Below are positions 11,440-22,727 of a stretch of 64,000 bases of DNA, piece after piece. Both the position numbers and the translations under genes were made by a program. Where the stretch lies: the NCBI GenBank assembly GCA_015179025.1, contig WHUX01000143.1:62001-126000 (forward strand), in the 5' to 3' direction. The notes under the pieces were generated by a model, which saw nothing but the letters and a program-made list of their open reading frames with translations, was not told where the DNA came from and searched no databases. The stretch's first letter is position 1; the number at the start of each line of letters is the position of its first letter. Source of the DNA: Terfezia claveryi. Lineage: Eukaryota > Ascomycota > Pezizomycetes > Pezizales > Pezizaceae.

Positions 11440-11800
11440 CATTTGGTAGCTAATATCCAGGCTGATATCCAGGGCGAGCGAATATCTAGGCTGGCATATA
11501 GAGCGAGCAAATATCCAGGCTGATATATGAGGCAAGCAAATATCCAGGCTGATATATGGGGCGAGCGAATATTCAGGCAGGCATATTGAGCGAGCGAATA
11601 TCCAGGCTAACATATAGAGCAAGCGAATATTCAGGCTGACATGTAGAGCGAGTGAATATCCAGGCCGATATATAGAGCGAACGAATATCCAGGCTGGCAT
11701 GTAGAACGAGCAAATATCCAAGCTAGCATATAGGGCGAGCAAATATCTAGGCTGGCATATAGAGCGAGCAAATATCCATGCTACTGTATGTTTCCTGTCG
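11440..11800 (-). repeat. 29-bp minisatellite in P3
   Basis: Inverted counterpart of the array at 4245-4790, with core agagcgagcgaatatccagg. Confidence 0.85.
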
Positions 11801-11924
11801 CTGTATGTTTCCTGTCTCTATGCGCTGTATGTTTCCTATCTCTATGCGCCTGTCTCTACAATTGAATTGGCAAGTAGAAAAAGTAACGAGTTTTAGCAGA
11901 ATATAGCACTATAGTGTTTGAAAC

Positions 11925-12180
11925 TGACAGTAGGCATAGCGCAGTGGTAAGTTCTTTACTTTACGGTTTATGTTTATTTCCCAGTGGAGGCAAGAAGTTA
12001 ATTGCCTTAATATCACTGTCGGCGGACCGGGAGCAGGGTTGTCGGGTATCCATTCCTTAATGCTCCAGTTCACTATATCTCCACCAAACCACAAGTCTAC
12101 AACGAGGGGGACCTAAGAAGTAGTGTGATGGCGCTCGGAGTATAGTGAACTGGGGTAACTCGTTTTGCCTTTTGACATAA
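11925..12180 (+). mobile_element. tRNA-derived SINE, copy 2 (B box deleted)
   Basis: A perfect A box, TAGCGCAGTGGTAAG, lies at 11937-11951. The region that holds the B box in copy 1 is deleted here: the sequence passes from ttatgtttatt directly to tcccagtgg. The body and 3' end match copy 1 to cgttttgccttttgacataa at 12180. This copy would not be transcribed by polymerase III. Confidence 0.6.
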
Positions 12181-12185
12181 TATTC

Positions 12186-13121
12186 TAGACTGATTTCCTC
12201 GCTCGATTCTATGCCATGGTGATTTCCTTGCTCAATTCTCTGCTGATTTCCTCTCTCAATTCTAGGCTGATTTGCTTGCTCAATTCTACGCTGGTTTGCT
12301 CGCTCATTTTCTCGCTGATTTGCTCGCTCGATTGTATGCTGATTTGCTCGCTCGATTGTAGGCTGATTTCCTCGCTCGATTCGGTGATATCCTTGCTCAA
12401 TTCTCTGCTGATTTCCTCGCTCAATTCTAGGCTGATTTCCTCGCTCGATTCTAGGCTGATTTGCTCGCTCATTTTCTCGCTGATTTGCTCGCTCGATTGT
12501 ATGCTGATTTGCTCGCTCGATTGTAGGCTGATTTCCTCGCTCGATTCGGTGATATCCTTGCTCAATTCTCTGCTGATTTCCTCGCTCAATTCTAGGCTGA
12601 TTTCCTCGCTCAATTCTAGGCTGATTTCCTCGCTCGATTCTAGGCTGATTTGCTCGCTCATTTTCTCGCTGATTTGCTCGCTCGATTGTATGCTGATTTG
12701 CTCGCTCGATTGTAGGCTGATTTCCTCGCTCGATTCGGTGATATCCTTGCTCAATTCTCTACTGATTTCCTCGCTCAATTCTAGGCTGATTTCCTCGCTC
12801 AATTCTAGGCTGATTTCCTCGCTCGATTCTAGGCTGATTTGCTCGCTCATTTTCTCGCTGATTTGCTCGCTCGATTGTATGCTGATTTGCTCGCTCGATT
12901 GTAGGCTGATTTCCTCGCTCGATTCGGTGATATCCTTGCTCAATTCTCTGCTGATTTCCTCGCTCAATTCTAGGCTGATTTCCTCGCTCGATTCTAGGCT
13001 GATTTGCTTGCTCGATTCTAGGCTGATTTGCTCGCTCGATCCTAGGCTGATTTGCTCGCTCGATTCTAGGCTGATTTGCTCGCTCGATTCTAGGCTGATT
13101 TGCTTGCTCAATTCTAGCGGA
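12186..13121 (-). repeat. 24-bp minisatellite with higher-order structure, P3
   Basis: About 39 units based on tgatttgctcgctcgattct. A variant unit, gattcggtgatatccttgct, recurs at 12378, 12543, 12732 and 12921. This gives higher-order periods of 165 and then twice 189 bp, which differ by exactly one 24-bp unit. Since the units are multiples of three without stops, frames of 300 codons stay open on both strands: an S-E-Q-I-S-L-E-S repeat on the minus strand and S-L-I-C-S-L-D-S-R on the plus strand. Confidence 0.9.
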
Positions 13122-13489
13122 TATCCAGGCTAATATGGACAGTGAATTGCAGGCTCATATGGACGGCGAATCTAGGATTCTAGGGACGCGGATGTGAAGG
13201 CTGGTACAGATGGGGGTTTTGGGGCGCAGCGTGTTAGATAGCCTTATTAGATAATCGTGAGAATAAAATGGATTATTTCAAAATGCATATAATGCAGGTG
13301 AACTACAAGAACAAGCGCGGCTATGCTGGGAGACCATTTGTGTTGGAGTTTGGAATGGGATGGTGACTGCGTAGAGGGTACCGGTAGAGGTTAAGGTAGA
13401 CATGAATCTAGGAATATAGCATCAAATGATTTTCGTTGGTTAGGCCAAATGCGTAAGGAAATATAAGAAGATATGAATATTTATGCCAT

Positions 13490-13574
13490 CCCGGAACGGC
13501 CTGGGTAATCTCGCAATCTCGCAACGGCCCGGTCCATACCGGTATGGCCTGGAATCCCGGAACGGACCAGAACA
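13490..13574 (-). repeat. P3 terminal inverted repeat, distal side
   Basis: One perfect palindrome at 13534-13547, then ggaatcccggaacgg and the terminal GACCAGAACA, followed by a TA run. Confidence 0.75.
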
Positions 13575-13830
13575 TATATATATATGTCTCCAAAAGCACG
13601 AGTTTTTCGCATATATATATATAAGTATCTAAAAGCAGGAGTTTCTCGCATATATATATATATATATAAGCACGCGAATGCATAGATTTCTCGCATATAT
13701 ATATATATATAAGCTCGCGAATGCATGGATTTCTCACATATATATATATACGCAGTGATCACATGGGTTTCTCTCATATATATACTTATATAAGCCCGCG
13801 CATGCATGAATTCCTATGGGATATATCACA
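13575..13830. repeat. S minisatellite beside P3
   Basis: Alternating TA runs of 12-22 bp and segments of the type aagcacgagtttttcgca or aagctcgcgaatgcatgg. The same minisatellite flanks P4 and P1 and fills the centre of X. P elements appear to insert into its TA runs. Confidence 0.85.
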
Positions 13831-14770
13831 AAGCGTGAACTCCGTAGTACTTGTCTCGGTCGCAGTACCACGACTACGATTTCCCAATATGACTATTACC
13901 ATGCCAGGCATTGCGTAGTACGGCACCCGCGTGCGAAAGGGGGGCTGAGCGCCATTGATCACTGTCGTGCCACTTCTCTTATTATCCCTTATCTCATTGT
14001 CTTCGGAAAGTCTAAATTGTTGGCCTTAGCAGTCGGCCTTGGCAACTATAGTTTTCCTGTATATATTATTCCCTTCCCCGCGCTTTTTTCCTTTGCTCAT
14101 TATTTCTAGCATATTACAGCGAGTATTAGAGAGAGCATTAGAGCGAGAATTAGAGCAAGCATTAGAGTGAGAGTTAGAGCGATAGATACAACGAGAGTTA
14201 GAGCGAAGGTTAGGCCAAGGGTTAGAGCGTTTGTTGCTGCACAAATGTTCCGTGTACATATCTATTGCTAAATACCTCTCTGTATATATAATAATTGGCG
14301 AATACAATGAATATTTCTGCTGTATACATATTCAAAGGTTGCAAACCCGGCTACATAGCTGGCTGGTGTAAGAACATAGCAGATGCAAGCTGTAAGCGGG
14401 TTGTGTTTCCAAGTGCGTCGGGACAAAAGTTGCATGTATGCTTGCGTCCCAGGTATGGGGGCAACATCCCAGTGCATCCCAGATGCGAGAGCAACTGCCC
14501 AGCATTGGTGTTGCGTCCCAGACAAGGGAGCAATATGCCAGTGCGTCCCAGATGTGAGAGCAACTGCCTAGCATTGGTGTTGCATCCCAGGCGTGTGAGC
14601 AATGTCACATTGCATCCTAGACTCGAGCGCAACTGCCAAGAATTGGTGTTGCGTCCCAGGCGTGTGAGCAACATCCCAATGCGTCAGGACGGTAGCGCAA
14701 CAAGCGTTCGCATCCTGATTTTGAGTTATCATCTTGTGTGTTACATGCATCTGATGCACAGGACACAAAT
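13831..14770 (+). repeat. T2 repeat block
   Basis: Matches T1 (59451-60402) in the same orientation. It contains a 12-bp minisatellite (gagcattagagc type, 14115-14235), a unique-looking spacer (tgcaaacccggctacatagc at 14340) and a minisatellite of about 30 bp (gcgtcccaggcgtgtgagca type, 14440-14690). It ends in attatttttgctgatg, where the truncated element G begins. Short ORFs on both strands reflect the repeats. No function is apparent. Confidence 0.75.
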
Positions 14771-14772
14771 AT

Positions 14773-17728
14773 TATTTTTGCTGATGACATGAGGATACTA
14801 TTCAGTGAGCTAGATGGTACTATTCTTCCAGATTCTAGCTCAGTCCTCATTTTCTCTGTTACTTGGTCCAAGAACCTTGTATAATTTGTATAGTATACAG
14901 GTTCCCAAGTTGCGCCATCAGGAACTATGATATTATGTTGCATGATATCATAAGGCTCTCTGATTGGTAGTAATGCAGTTGGTTTCTCCTCTGGAAATAG
15001 TTCAGGGAATTCTTCAAATATATTAAACTCCACTTCTTCCAGATTAACTGCATTTGTAATAACAGGAGAGCTTCCATCATCTTCTAGCTCTAACCAGTTT
15101 AATGAGTCAAACCACTCTTGTGACCATTCTTGGTCTTCCTCTAGGTCTTCTGACAGATCATGCTGTATCCAAGGAATTGCTGGAGTTGGTTTTGGGTGGT
15201 ATAGCAATCTACCTCCAACTTCAGTCAATATAGCATGTGGGTCTTCATTATCATCCTAATCTTCTTCTGTCCTTCCTATATTCATGGCTGTAGTAGTGAC
15301 TCTTCCAAGTGTATTCTTGGTTTTAAGCATAGTGATGTCAATCCTTGTCCTGCCTGTAGGTTGTATAGTGATTGCATTATCTTTGATATTCATAATTACT
15401 TTATAATCCCTCAGTGCAGGTTCACTAAATATAACATCCTAGTCCTTTAGGTTGGCTACATAGAATATCCTAGTTACTTGGTATCCTTATAGATTTACTG
15501 TAACTGTTGCTGTATTTGTCATTTGAGATCTGCTACCTTTAATTGCAGTTTCCAGAGGCTTTTTGCTGATCTCTTTTAAGGGTATGTTAAACAGCTAACA
15601 ATAATTTGCTGATATCAGGTCTCCACCTGATGTACATGGATCAAATAGTGCATAGGTAATATGTCCATTAATTTTTATTTCAGCTGCATTAGAAGTTCTA
15701 TGGCTTTCTGGCACTAAGAACTTCCTTGTATCATTAGGGTTTCTTATAACTTGGAGTGCAGCTGACTCTTGTTGTTTAACATCAATCTCCTGATAAGCTG
15801 TCTTCACCTTCTATGGGGGCCATGCAGTATTAGGTCTAAAAAGCTAGTAAGGTGGGAATCTTCTGGCTCTTGGTCTAGATCCCATATATTGGTAAGCTGA
15901 AGATACCTTCCTATTATGGCAGTCCCTAGAGCTGTGACCTGTCTTTCCACAGTGATAACAGGACTCTATCCTTGCAGCTTCTTCTCTTTTCTTCTCTTGC
16001 TCAGCATAAGGTGTATATTTAGTTTTATCCTTTCTGGCATTAGGGAAGTTGCCATAGAGTCCTCCTGATCTACCCTTCTTGCCAGCAACTTTAGCTGCAT
16101 TCCTGGCCACTTTATCAGGTAATTTAAATTCAGACTTAGTCCATTTCATAGGTTTACCAAGGCCCCATTGCTTATTAGCCTTCTTTTGGTACTATTGCAA
16201 GGAAATAGTCTCTTGTTTTAATACATCTTCCTGAACTGCAATTTTGTTTAAAATTTCCTCTAAGGTTGACTTATATGATATCAGCCTTTTTCACTTTAGC
16301 CCTAAGCAGGAGTACTAGTCTATCTACTAGTTTCATTTTTAGTATATGATCACTTATCATGTCTTTCCTATTTAGGTCTTTGCACTTAATATTAAACTCT
16401 TCCAGGTTCTGTGCATACTGCATGATAATAACATCTGGCCTCTGATGGTGTGATAGATATTGTTTCCACAAAACTTTAGGTGCTACTGTAGAGATAAGTT
16501 TACCTCTTAGTTTTAACATAAATTCATGGAAATTCCTGTCCTCAATATCAGCTTTCTCAGAGCAATACTGGTTATACCAAGTCTGAGCACTCTTCTCAAA
16601 CATAAAACTTGCTCTATCCAGACTTTCCCAACTTGCTATATCCATCTCTTAATACTCCACCCACTTCTGTAATTGTTGCATATAATTGTCAAAGGTAGTT
16701 TGATTCCTCCATTTCTCTGATACTCCATCAATCATTGGGGGATTGGTAATCTTTGCAAGTTTGTTTGCCTTTTTAACTAGAGATTTGCTAATCTGTTGTG
16801 ATGGTATCTTTTGACCAGTCTTTTTAGACCATTCCAAGTAGTGAGGACTAGGTTCCCTAATTGACCTTTTTATCCTGTTATCATCAGAACCATTATCTAA
16901 CTCATCACCCTCAGATCTAGATCCTGGGTCCTCACTTCAACCTCCAGCTATACTACTAGTACTTCTCTTAGACTTCTTGTTAGGAGTCTTACTCTTTTTA
17001 GTATGTGTTAGCTTTTTCTTATCTTTAGGTGGTGGTGGCATGTCTTTTTCAGATATTTCTTCTATATCTGTTTCATAATTTCTATCATCTTCTTCTTCAT
17101 ACTGCATACTTTTCCCCTTACTCTTACCTCTAGCTCTAAACAGTTTCCTTCCTATCTCTTCATGAGTTTCTACAGGTTCTGTTATTGGAGGCACTATTTC
17201 TGGAGTTTCCAGATTATACAGGTTACCCATAAGCATGTACTGTGTTATGAAAGGCCAGTTTAATGCTAGCTATGGAACTCCTTTATATGGGTTATAGGTT
17301 GGGTAAGGCCATATTGATTTTGAAGTAGATGAGAGTTGCAGATCCATTTGATATAACTTATCAAACTAGTCTTTCTATTGGAAAATCATGAACTTTTCTG
17401 CTACTTCAGCCTATAGTTCCTTTTTTCTTCTTGATAACATATTGTTTATTGTTAGGTATATAAATACCTGCATTAGCCATTGTACCTATGAGGGTTCATT
17501 TTTATTCCAAAAGACTTTTATTGCAGAAGGTGTTATAACCTTTATTTCAGGCAAGACTAAATTTGGTCTAAGCACTATTTCTCTTATTTCCATGTCCTTA
17601 TCTAGATTATCCTTCCCAACTGGAACCTTTTTCTTAGAGGTATTAACTAACTTAGCCTTAAGTACTTCTAGCTCCTCACTTGTCATTGCCTTTCTACTGC
17701 CTTTCCTAGCTCTAGCTCCTCCTTCCAT
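14773..17728 (-). pseudogene. G gag-pol fragment (gag, zinc knuckle, PR, start of RT)
   Basis: Translation starts at 17728 (MEGGARARKGSRK). Pieces in different frames follow: an acidic/lysine-rich segment (17236-16937), the gag core (16837-16271; KSAQTWYNQYCSEK, APKVLWKQYL), a CCHC zinc knuckle (CYHCGKTGHSSRDC, within 16149-15844) and a protease-like region (15807-15595; INGHITYALFDPCTSG, where a D-S/T-G triad is expected, so the active site looks altered). The pre-RT region follows (15228-14773; FPELFPEEKPTALLPIREPY), stopping near SGRIVPSSS, before any catalytic RT motif. Stops and shifts break it into at least six frames. The reading frame then runs on into T2 DNA. Confidence 0.75.
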
Positions 17729-17759
17729 TATACTAGTACTTTTCTATTTAGTAGTCTCC

Positions 17760-18242
17760 ATGTCTATTAGATATTATACTACTGATTCCTTGGACTCTGT
17801 TTCTTCTATTTCTGCTTTTTTTAAGGTGGATCCTGAGGAGGAAAGATCTACTTATTTTCAACTTCTTTCTTATCCTCTTTCTGTAGCTTCTGATACCAAG
17901 GTTGATTATAGTAAGGGAAAGAGGAGACTAAAGGGAAAAAGGGTAACTTTTGTTAATGAGATTGTTGTGGGAGCAGGGTTTGCTTTAAATGCTGGGAAGA
18001 AAGTTAAGTGGAAGAATAGGGGTTAGACTGCTAGGTACTTGTATTCTTTTTGGAGGGAGAGGTACAGAAACTTTCCTTGTTCTGCTTACTGGGAGAATTC
18101 CCAATTTTTCTTTAGGCTAGGTAGAGAGTGGGGCTAGGATACTCTCTGGAGTTTAGATGTTGATAGGACTAATTCCTTTAATCCACACCCTTATTGGACT
18201 TCTGAGGCTGTTTCTAGATCTCAGAGCTACCAGATAAGGTAA
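17760..18242 (+). pseudogene. Divergent antisense ORF of G, upstream of gag
   Basis: Starts 31 bp beyond the gag start and reads the other way. The frame is about 160 codons with two in-frame TAGs, after codon 88 and near codon 124. It contains GKRKRVTF-like basic sequence (RRLKGKRVTF) and a tail with SFWRERYRNFPCSAYWE. The antisense ORF of element A (24236-23634) has the same position, an MS start, a KSVTF motif and a tail with YRYR, C residues and SYWE. The resemblance is modest and by eye. It looks like a conserved accessory frame of unknown function. Confidence 0.5.
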
Positions 18243-18448
18243 TTTTGTTGTTTTCTTTATATTTGCCAATTAAATACAATTTGTTGCCCTCTTATGTTGT
18301 TTTACTACTATTTGTAGGCTTTTACTGGGTGCTATTTGTTGAATAGTCTTACTGTTGCTATTTGGAGGATAGTCTTACTGTTGACTGTCAGACTTAGATG
18401 CTACTATACTTTATGCTATAGGCTTATACTAGCTCTAGTTTCTACTCT

Positions 18449-19148
18449 TGTTGGTAGAAACTTTGTTGATTAGGTAAGGTTGATCAGGCCTTCCTAGTTA
18501 GGTGAGAATCAAGTTCTTAGGTTAAAAAAATGTAAAGTGTTGTTAGGGGGACTGGACAATCAGATTAGATTAGATAAGGATCTAATCTAATCAGATAATC
18601 TCAGGCTAGTAATGTATACTACAAAGTAAATTACTAATAGTGTATTGTTTATTCTCACTATTAAAGTTATTACCAGTAGCATAAGATTACTGTAATAGGT
18701 AAAGTAGTATAGAAGTGCCAAAGGCACTTAGAAGATTAACCAGTGGAACTTCTATATTAATTATACTCTAACTATATTCTCAGTTCTAACTGTCTGTCCA
18801 ACTGAAGGAAATTCAGGGGACTATATGTGTTTCCAATGGGGTAGTACTGGGGCAGTATTGAGGTAGTGCACCATCATCTAACCTTTACATATGATTGAGA
18901 TCAATATCATCTGATCTTCTAGATAGTACTTCCAAATACTATCTAGTACAAAATAGGTTAAGTCTTAACTTAGACTTATACATGTAAAAGCATGTGATAA
19001 CATGTGAAAGCATATGAAATATTAGCAAGGTAGACAGTACACAGAATGTTGTGTGTTTTGAGATGCTTGCTGAGTAAGAAAATACATAAGAAATATATTT
19101 GTGAGAGAGAAGGTTAGTCATAGGGTATAAGTAAACCACTTCCTTACA
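18449..19148 (-). repeat. G LTR, inner copy
   Basis: On the minus strand it reads TGTAAGGAAGTGG to ...CCAACA. It is adjacent to the G internal region. It is nearly identical in plan to the outer copy, from which it is separated by 12 bp (19149-19160). Confidence 0.7.
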
Positions 19149-19160
19149 AGTTTCTACTCT

Positions 19161-19891
19161 TATTGGTAGAACCTTTGTTGATTAGGTAAGGTTGATCAGG
19201 CTTTCCTAGTTAGGTAAGAATCAAGTTCTTAGGTTAAAAAAATGTAAAGTATTGTTAGGGGGACTAGATAATCAGATTAGATTAGATAAGGATCTGATCT
19301 GATTAGATAATCTCAGGATAGTAATGTATACTACAAAGTAGATTACTAATAGTGTATTGTTTATTCTCACTATTAAAGTTATTACCAGTAGCATAAGATT
19401 ACTACAATAGGTAAAGTAGTATAGGAGTGCCAAAGGCACTTAGAAGATTAACTAGTGGAACTTATATATTGATTGTACTCTAACTATATTCTAAGTTCTA
19501 ACTGTCTGTCCAACTGAAGGGAAATTCAGGGGACTATATGTGTTTCTAACGGGGTAGTGCTGGGGCAGTGCTAAGGCAGTGCACTATCATCTGACCCTTA
19601 TATGTGATTGAGATCAACATCATCTGATCTTTTAAATAGTAATTCCAACTACGATCTAGTACAAAATAGGTTAAGTCTTAACTTAGACTTATACATATGA
19701 AAGTATGTGATAACATGTGAAAGTATGTAAAAGCATGTGAAAGTATATGAAAGCATGTGAAATATTAGTAAAGTAGATAGCACACAGAATATTGTATGTT
19801 TTGAGATACTTGCTGAGTAAGAAAATACATAAGAAATACATTTATGAGGGAGAGGGTTAGTCATAGGGTATGAGTAAGTCACTTCTTTACA
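19161..19891 (-). repeat. G LTR, outer copy in tandem
   Basis: Second LTR of about 730 bp in the same orientation. The 12 bp between the copies (agtttctactct) equal the first 12 bp of the G internal region (18437-18448), so the order on the minus strand is LTR, start of internal region, LTR, internal region. A small duplication in this copy (repeated gtgaaagtatgt units near 19700) explains its greater length. Confidence 0.7.
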
Positions 19892-19983
19892 ATAAGTATA
19901 TATATACAAGAAACCCATGTGCTCACTACTTATATATATATGTGCGAGAAATCCATGCATTTGCGAGCTTATATATATATATA
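19892..19983. repeat. S minisatellite beside P4
   Basis: Two to three S units with TA runs, continuous in type with 21690-22512 on the other side of P4. This indicates that P4 inserted into one S array. Confidence 0.8.
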
Positions 19984-20075
19984 TGTTCTGGTCCGTTCTG
20001 GGATCCGGGCCATACCGGTATGGCCCGGTCTATACCGGTATGGACTGGATATCGCAACGGACCAGGCTATTACGG
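19984..20075 (-). repeat. P4 terminal inverted repeat, transposase side
   Basis: Palindromes at 20010-20023 (perfect) and 20030-20043 (one change), then gcaacggaccagg. Confidence 0.75.
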
Positions 20076-20767
20076 GATTAAATTGTTCAATGTTACAGAT
20101 AGCAACAAGGATTTACTACAACACCATAGCGGCCACAGTGATATTAAAAGTACTAAATAGGGACATATCCGATATGAAGGTAATTTTGTAGCAATATTTG
20201 GTCAATGGAGATAACATAAGTGACCTATTGAAGAAAATACCCAGTAGAGGTATACCCGAAATGAAGGTTATTATGTAGAGAAACATTAGGTCAAAGAACA
20301 AGAGGTTGTAGTATGCGCAATAGTAGCCTTTAAAGATCATGATACCATAACTTCTTTGCAACAAACACAAGTGTTTTAACCATTGCTTTGCTTAATTACA
20401 CTCTTACCAGTCTCTACAATATTACACTCTTACTACCAGCGGAAGCATGCAAAACACTATTATCTAGAGCTAGTGGAAGCATGAATTGCATGCATATATA
20501 GAGGCTGAAAAGCCATCATTTCTATATGTTTGTCTTCTCATTCATTTCCCATATATGGGTATTTCCTCATTCGTGCTAGGTTTTGCCAATTGCAGGAGGA
20601 GCCCCAACTGATGCAGCGGGATGATTGTAGGTAAGACATGTAATCTGGTTTTAAGACAGTGCCAGTCGATCAAATGGCTGGTGGCAAGACACGGCAAGTC
20701 CCTATTTCCAAGGTGTGCCCGGCTGGGACTTAGAGCTTTTCTCCTGTTTATTCCTTCCAAATAATTT

Positions 20768-21160
20768 TGCTTGCTCAATTCTACCTGGTTTGCTCACTCA
20801 TTTTCTCACTCATTTTATCGCTGATTTGCTTGCTCGATTCTAGGCTGATTTGCTTGCTCGATTGTATGCTGATTTGCTTGCTTGATTCTAGGCTGATTTG
20901 CTCGCTTAATTATATGCTGATTTGCTTGCTCAATTATATGCTGATTTGCTCGCTCGATTCTAGGCTGATTTGCTCGCTCGATTATATGCTGATTTGCTCG
21001 CTCGATTATATACTGATTTGCTCGCTCGATTATATGCTGATTTGCTTGCTCGATTATATGCTGATTTACTCGCTCGATTATATGCTGATTTGCTCGCTCA
21101 ATTCTAGGCTGATTTCCTCGCTCGATTCTAGGCTGAGTTGCTTGCTCAATTCTAGCGGAT
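20768..21160 (-). repeat. 24-bp minisatellite in P4
   Basis: About 16 units of tgatttgctcgctcgattat and variants. Open on the plus strand for 134 codons as a hydrophobic repeat (SLICSLDYM). Not considered a gene. Confidence 0.9.
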
Positions 21161-21549
21161 ATGGAGGTTAATATAGACAGTGAATTGCAGGCTCAAATGG
21201 ACAGCGAATCTAGGATTCTAGGGACGCGGATGTGAAGGCTAGTACAGATGGGGGTTTTGGGGCGCAGCGTGTTAGATAGCCTTATTAGATTATCGTGAGA
21301 ATAAAATGGATTATTTCAAAATGTATATAATGCAGGTGAACTACAAGAATAAGCGCGGTAGCGTGGGCGTGGATATGTTGGGAGACCATTTGCGTTGGAG
21401 TTTGGAATGGGATAGTGACTGCGTAGAGGGTAGAGGTTAAGGTAGACATGAATCTAGGAATATGGCATCAAATGATTTACGTTGGTTAGGCCAAATAAGT
21501 TGGGTGTGCGTAACGAAATATAAGAAGATATGAATATTTATGCCATTCC

Positions 21550-21689
21550 GGAATGGCCTGGGTAATCTCGCAATCTCGCAACGGCCCAGTCCATACCGGT
21601 ATGGGGGGCCATACCGGTATGGCTCGGGCAATCCTGAAACGGCCCGGTCCATACTGGTATGGCCTAGAATCCCGGAACGGACCAGAACA
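21550..21689 (-). repeat. P4 terminal inverted repeat, distal side
   Basis: Three palindrome copies at 21591-21604, 21609-21622 and 21649-21662, then the terminal GGACCAGAACA. Confidence 0.75.
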
Positions 21690-22512
21690 TATATATGTAA
21701 GAAATCTACGCATTCGTAGTTCTATATATATATATATGCTAGAAACTTGTGCTTTTGGAAACTTATATATATATTTGTAAGACACTCGTGCTTTTGGAGA
21801 CTTATATATATATGTGCGAGAAACTCGAGCTTTTGTAGATGTATATATATATGTGCCAGAAACTTGCGCTTTTAGAGACATATAAATATATGTGGGAGAA
21901 ACTCATACTTTTAGAGACATATATATATATATGTGAGAAATCCATGCATTTGTAGACTTATATATATGTATGCAAGAAATCCATATATTTGCAGGCTTAT
22001 ATATATATATGCAAGAAACTCATGCTTTTGGAGACTTATATATATATATATGAGAAATCCATACATTCGCAGGCTTATATATATATGTAAGAAACTTATG
22101 CTTTTGGGACATATATATATATATATATGAGAAATCTATGTATTCGCAGGCTTATATATATATATATGAGAAACTCATGCTTTTGGGACATATATATATA
22201 TATATGTGAGAAATCTATACATTCGCAGGCTTATATATATATATGAGAAACTCGTACTTTTGGAAACTTATATAAATATATGCAAGAAATCCATACATTC
22301 GCAGGCTTATATATATATGCGAGAAACTCGTGCTTTTGGGATATATATATATATATATGTGAGAAATCTATACATTCGCAGACTTATATATATATGTGAG
22401 AAACTCGTACTTTTAGGACATATATATATATATATATATAAGAAATCCATACATTCGTAGGCTTATATATATATATGCGAGAAACTCATACTTTTGGAGA
22501 CTAATATATATA
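21690..22512. repeat. S minisatellite between P4 and P1
   Basis: About 20 units of 36-42 bp: a TA run, then gcgagaaactcgtgcttttgg or gagaaatccatacattcgca. The alternating two-type pattern suggests a higher-order dimer. Short Tyr/Ile-rich ORFs are by-products. Confidence 0.9.
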
Positions 22513-22727
22513 TGTTCTGGTCTGTTCCGGGATTCCAGGCCATACTGGTATGGACCAGGCCGTTCCAGGATTGCCCGAGCCATTGTGAGATTGTAAGATT
22601 ACCCAGGCCGTTCCGGGATGGCATAAATATTCATATCTTCTTATATTTCCTTACGCACACCCAACTTATTTGGCCTAACCAACATAAATCATTTGATGCC
22701 ATATTCTTAGATTCATGTCTACCTTAA
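22513..22727 (+). mobile_element. P1 left part (split by element A)
   Basis: Left end TGTTCTGGTCTGTTCC with a palindrome at 22540-22553. The segment stops at the CTTAA (22723-22727) that was duplicated on insertion of A and continues at 57229. Confidence 0.8.

Larger units (their letters stand above)
11221..13574 (-). mobile_element. P3: non-autonomous P transposon (inverted)
   Basis: Ends TTTTCTGGTCCCGTTCC (one change from TGTTCTGG) and CGGAACGGACCAGAACA. It keeps about 220 bp of the transposase-side end, a 29-bp minisatellite, a SINE, the longest 24-bp array and about 450 bp of the other end. There is no transposase DNA. It carries the unoccupied version of the site where A inserted in P1 (single ttaag near 13390). 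Confidence 0.7.
14771..19891 (-). mobile_element. G: truncated Ty3/gypsy element
   Basis: Minus-strand element whose 5' end is on the right: two LTR copies in tandem (18449-19148 and 19161-19891), a 5' leader with a divergent antisense ORF, gag, zinc knuckle, protease, and only the start of RT. The 3' part is missing and the left end abuts repeat block T2. The gag start resembles that of A (KGSRK then a basic/acidic stretch), so G and A are related but clearly diverged families. Confidence 0.75.
19984..21689 (-). mobile_element. P4: non-autonomous P transposon (inverted)
   Basis: Starts TGTTCTGGTCCGTTC and ends GAACGGACCAGAACA in TA runs. On the transposase side it keeps the region upstream of the transposase start (20165-20435 matches 10190-9960 of P2, inverted). 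It then jumps to the cttccgctgg minisatellite, so the transposase gene and 3' flank are deleted. A 24-bp array and the distal end follow. Confidence 0.75.

Noticed and set aside
12209..13133. Two long ORFs (about 300 codons) on opposite strands as protein genes
   Set aside because: They coincide with the 24-bp satellite, whose monomer is a multiple of three and lacks stops on either strand. There is no non-repetitive coding part.
14295..14792. ORF of 165 codons in T2
   Set aside because: Most of it is a minisatellite of about 30 bp read in one frame. T1 does not keep the frame, and opposite-strand ORFs are equally long.
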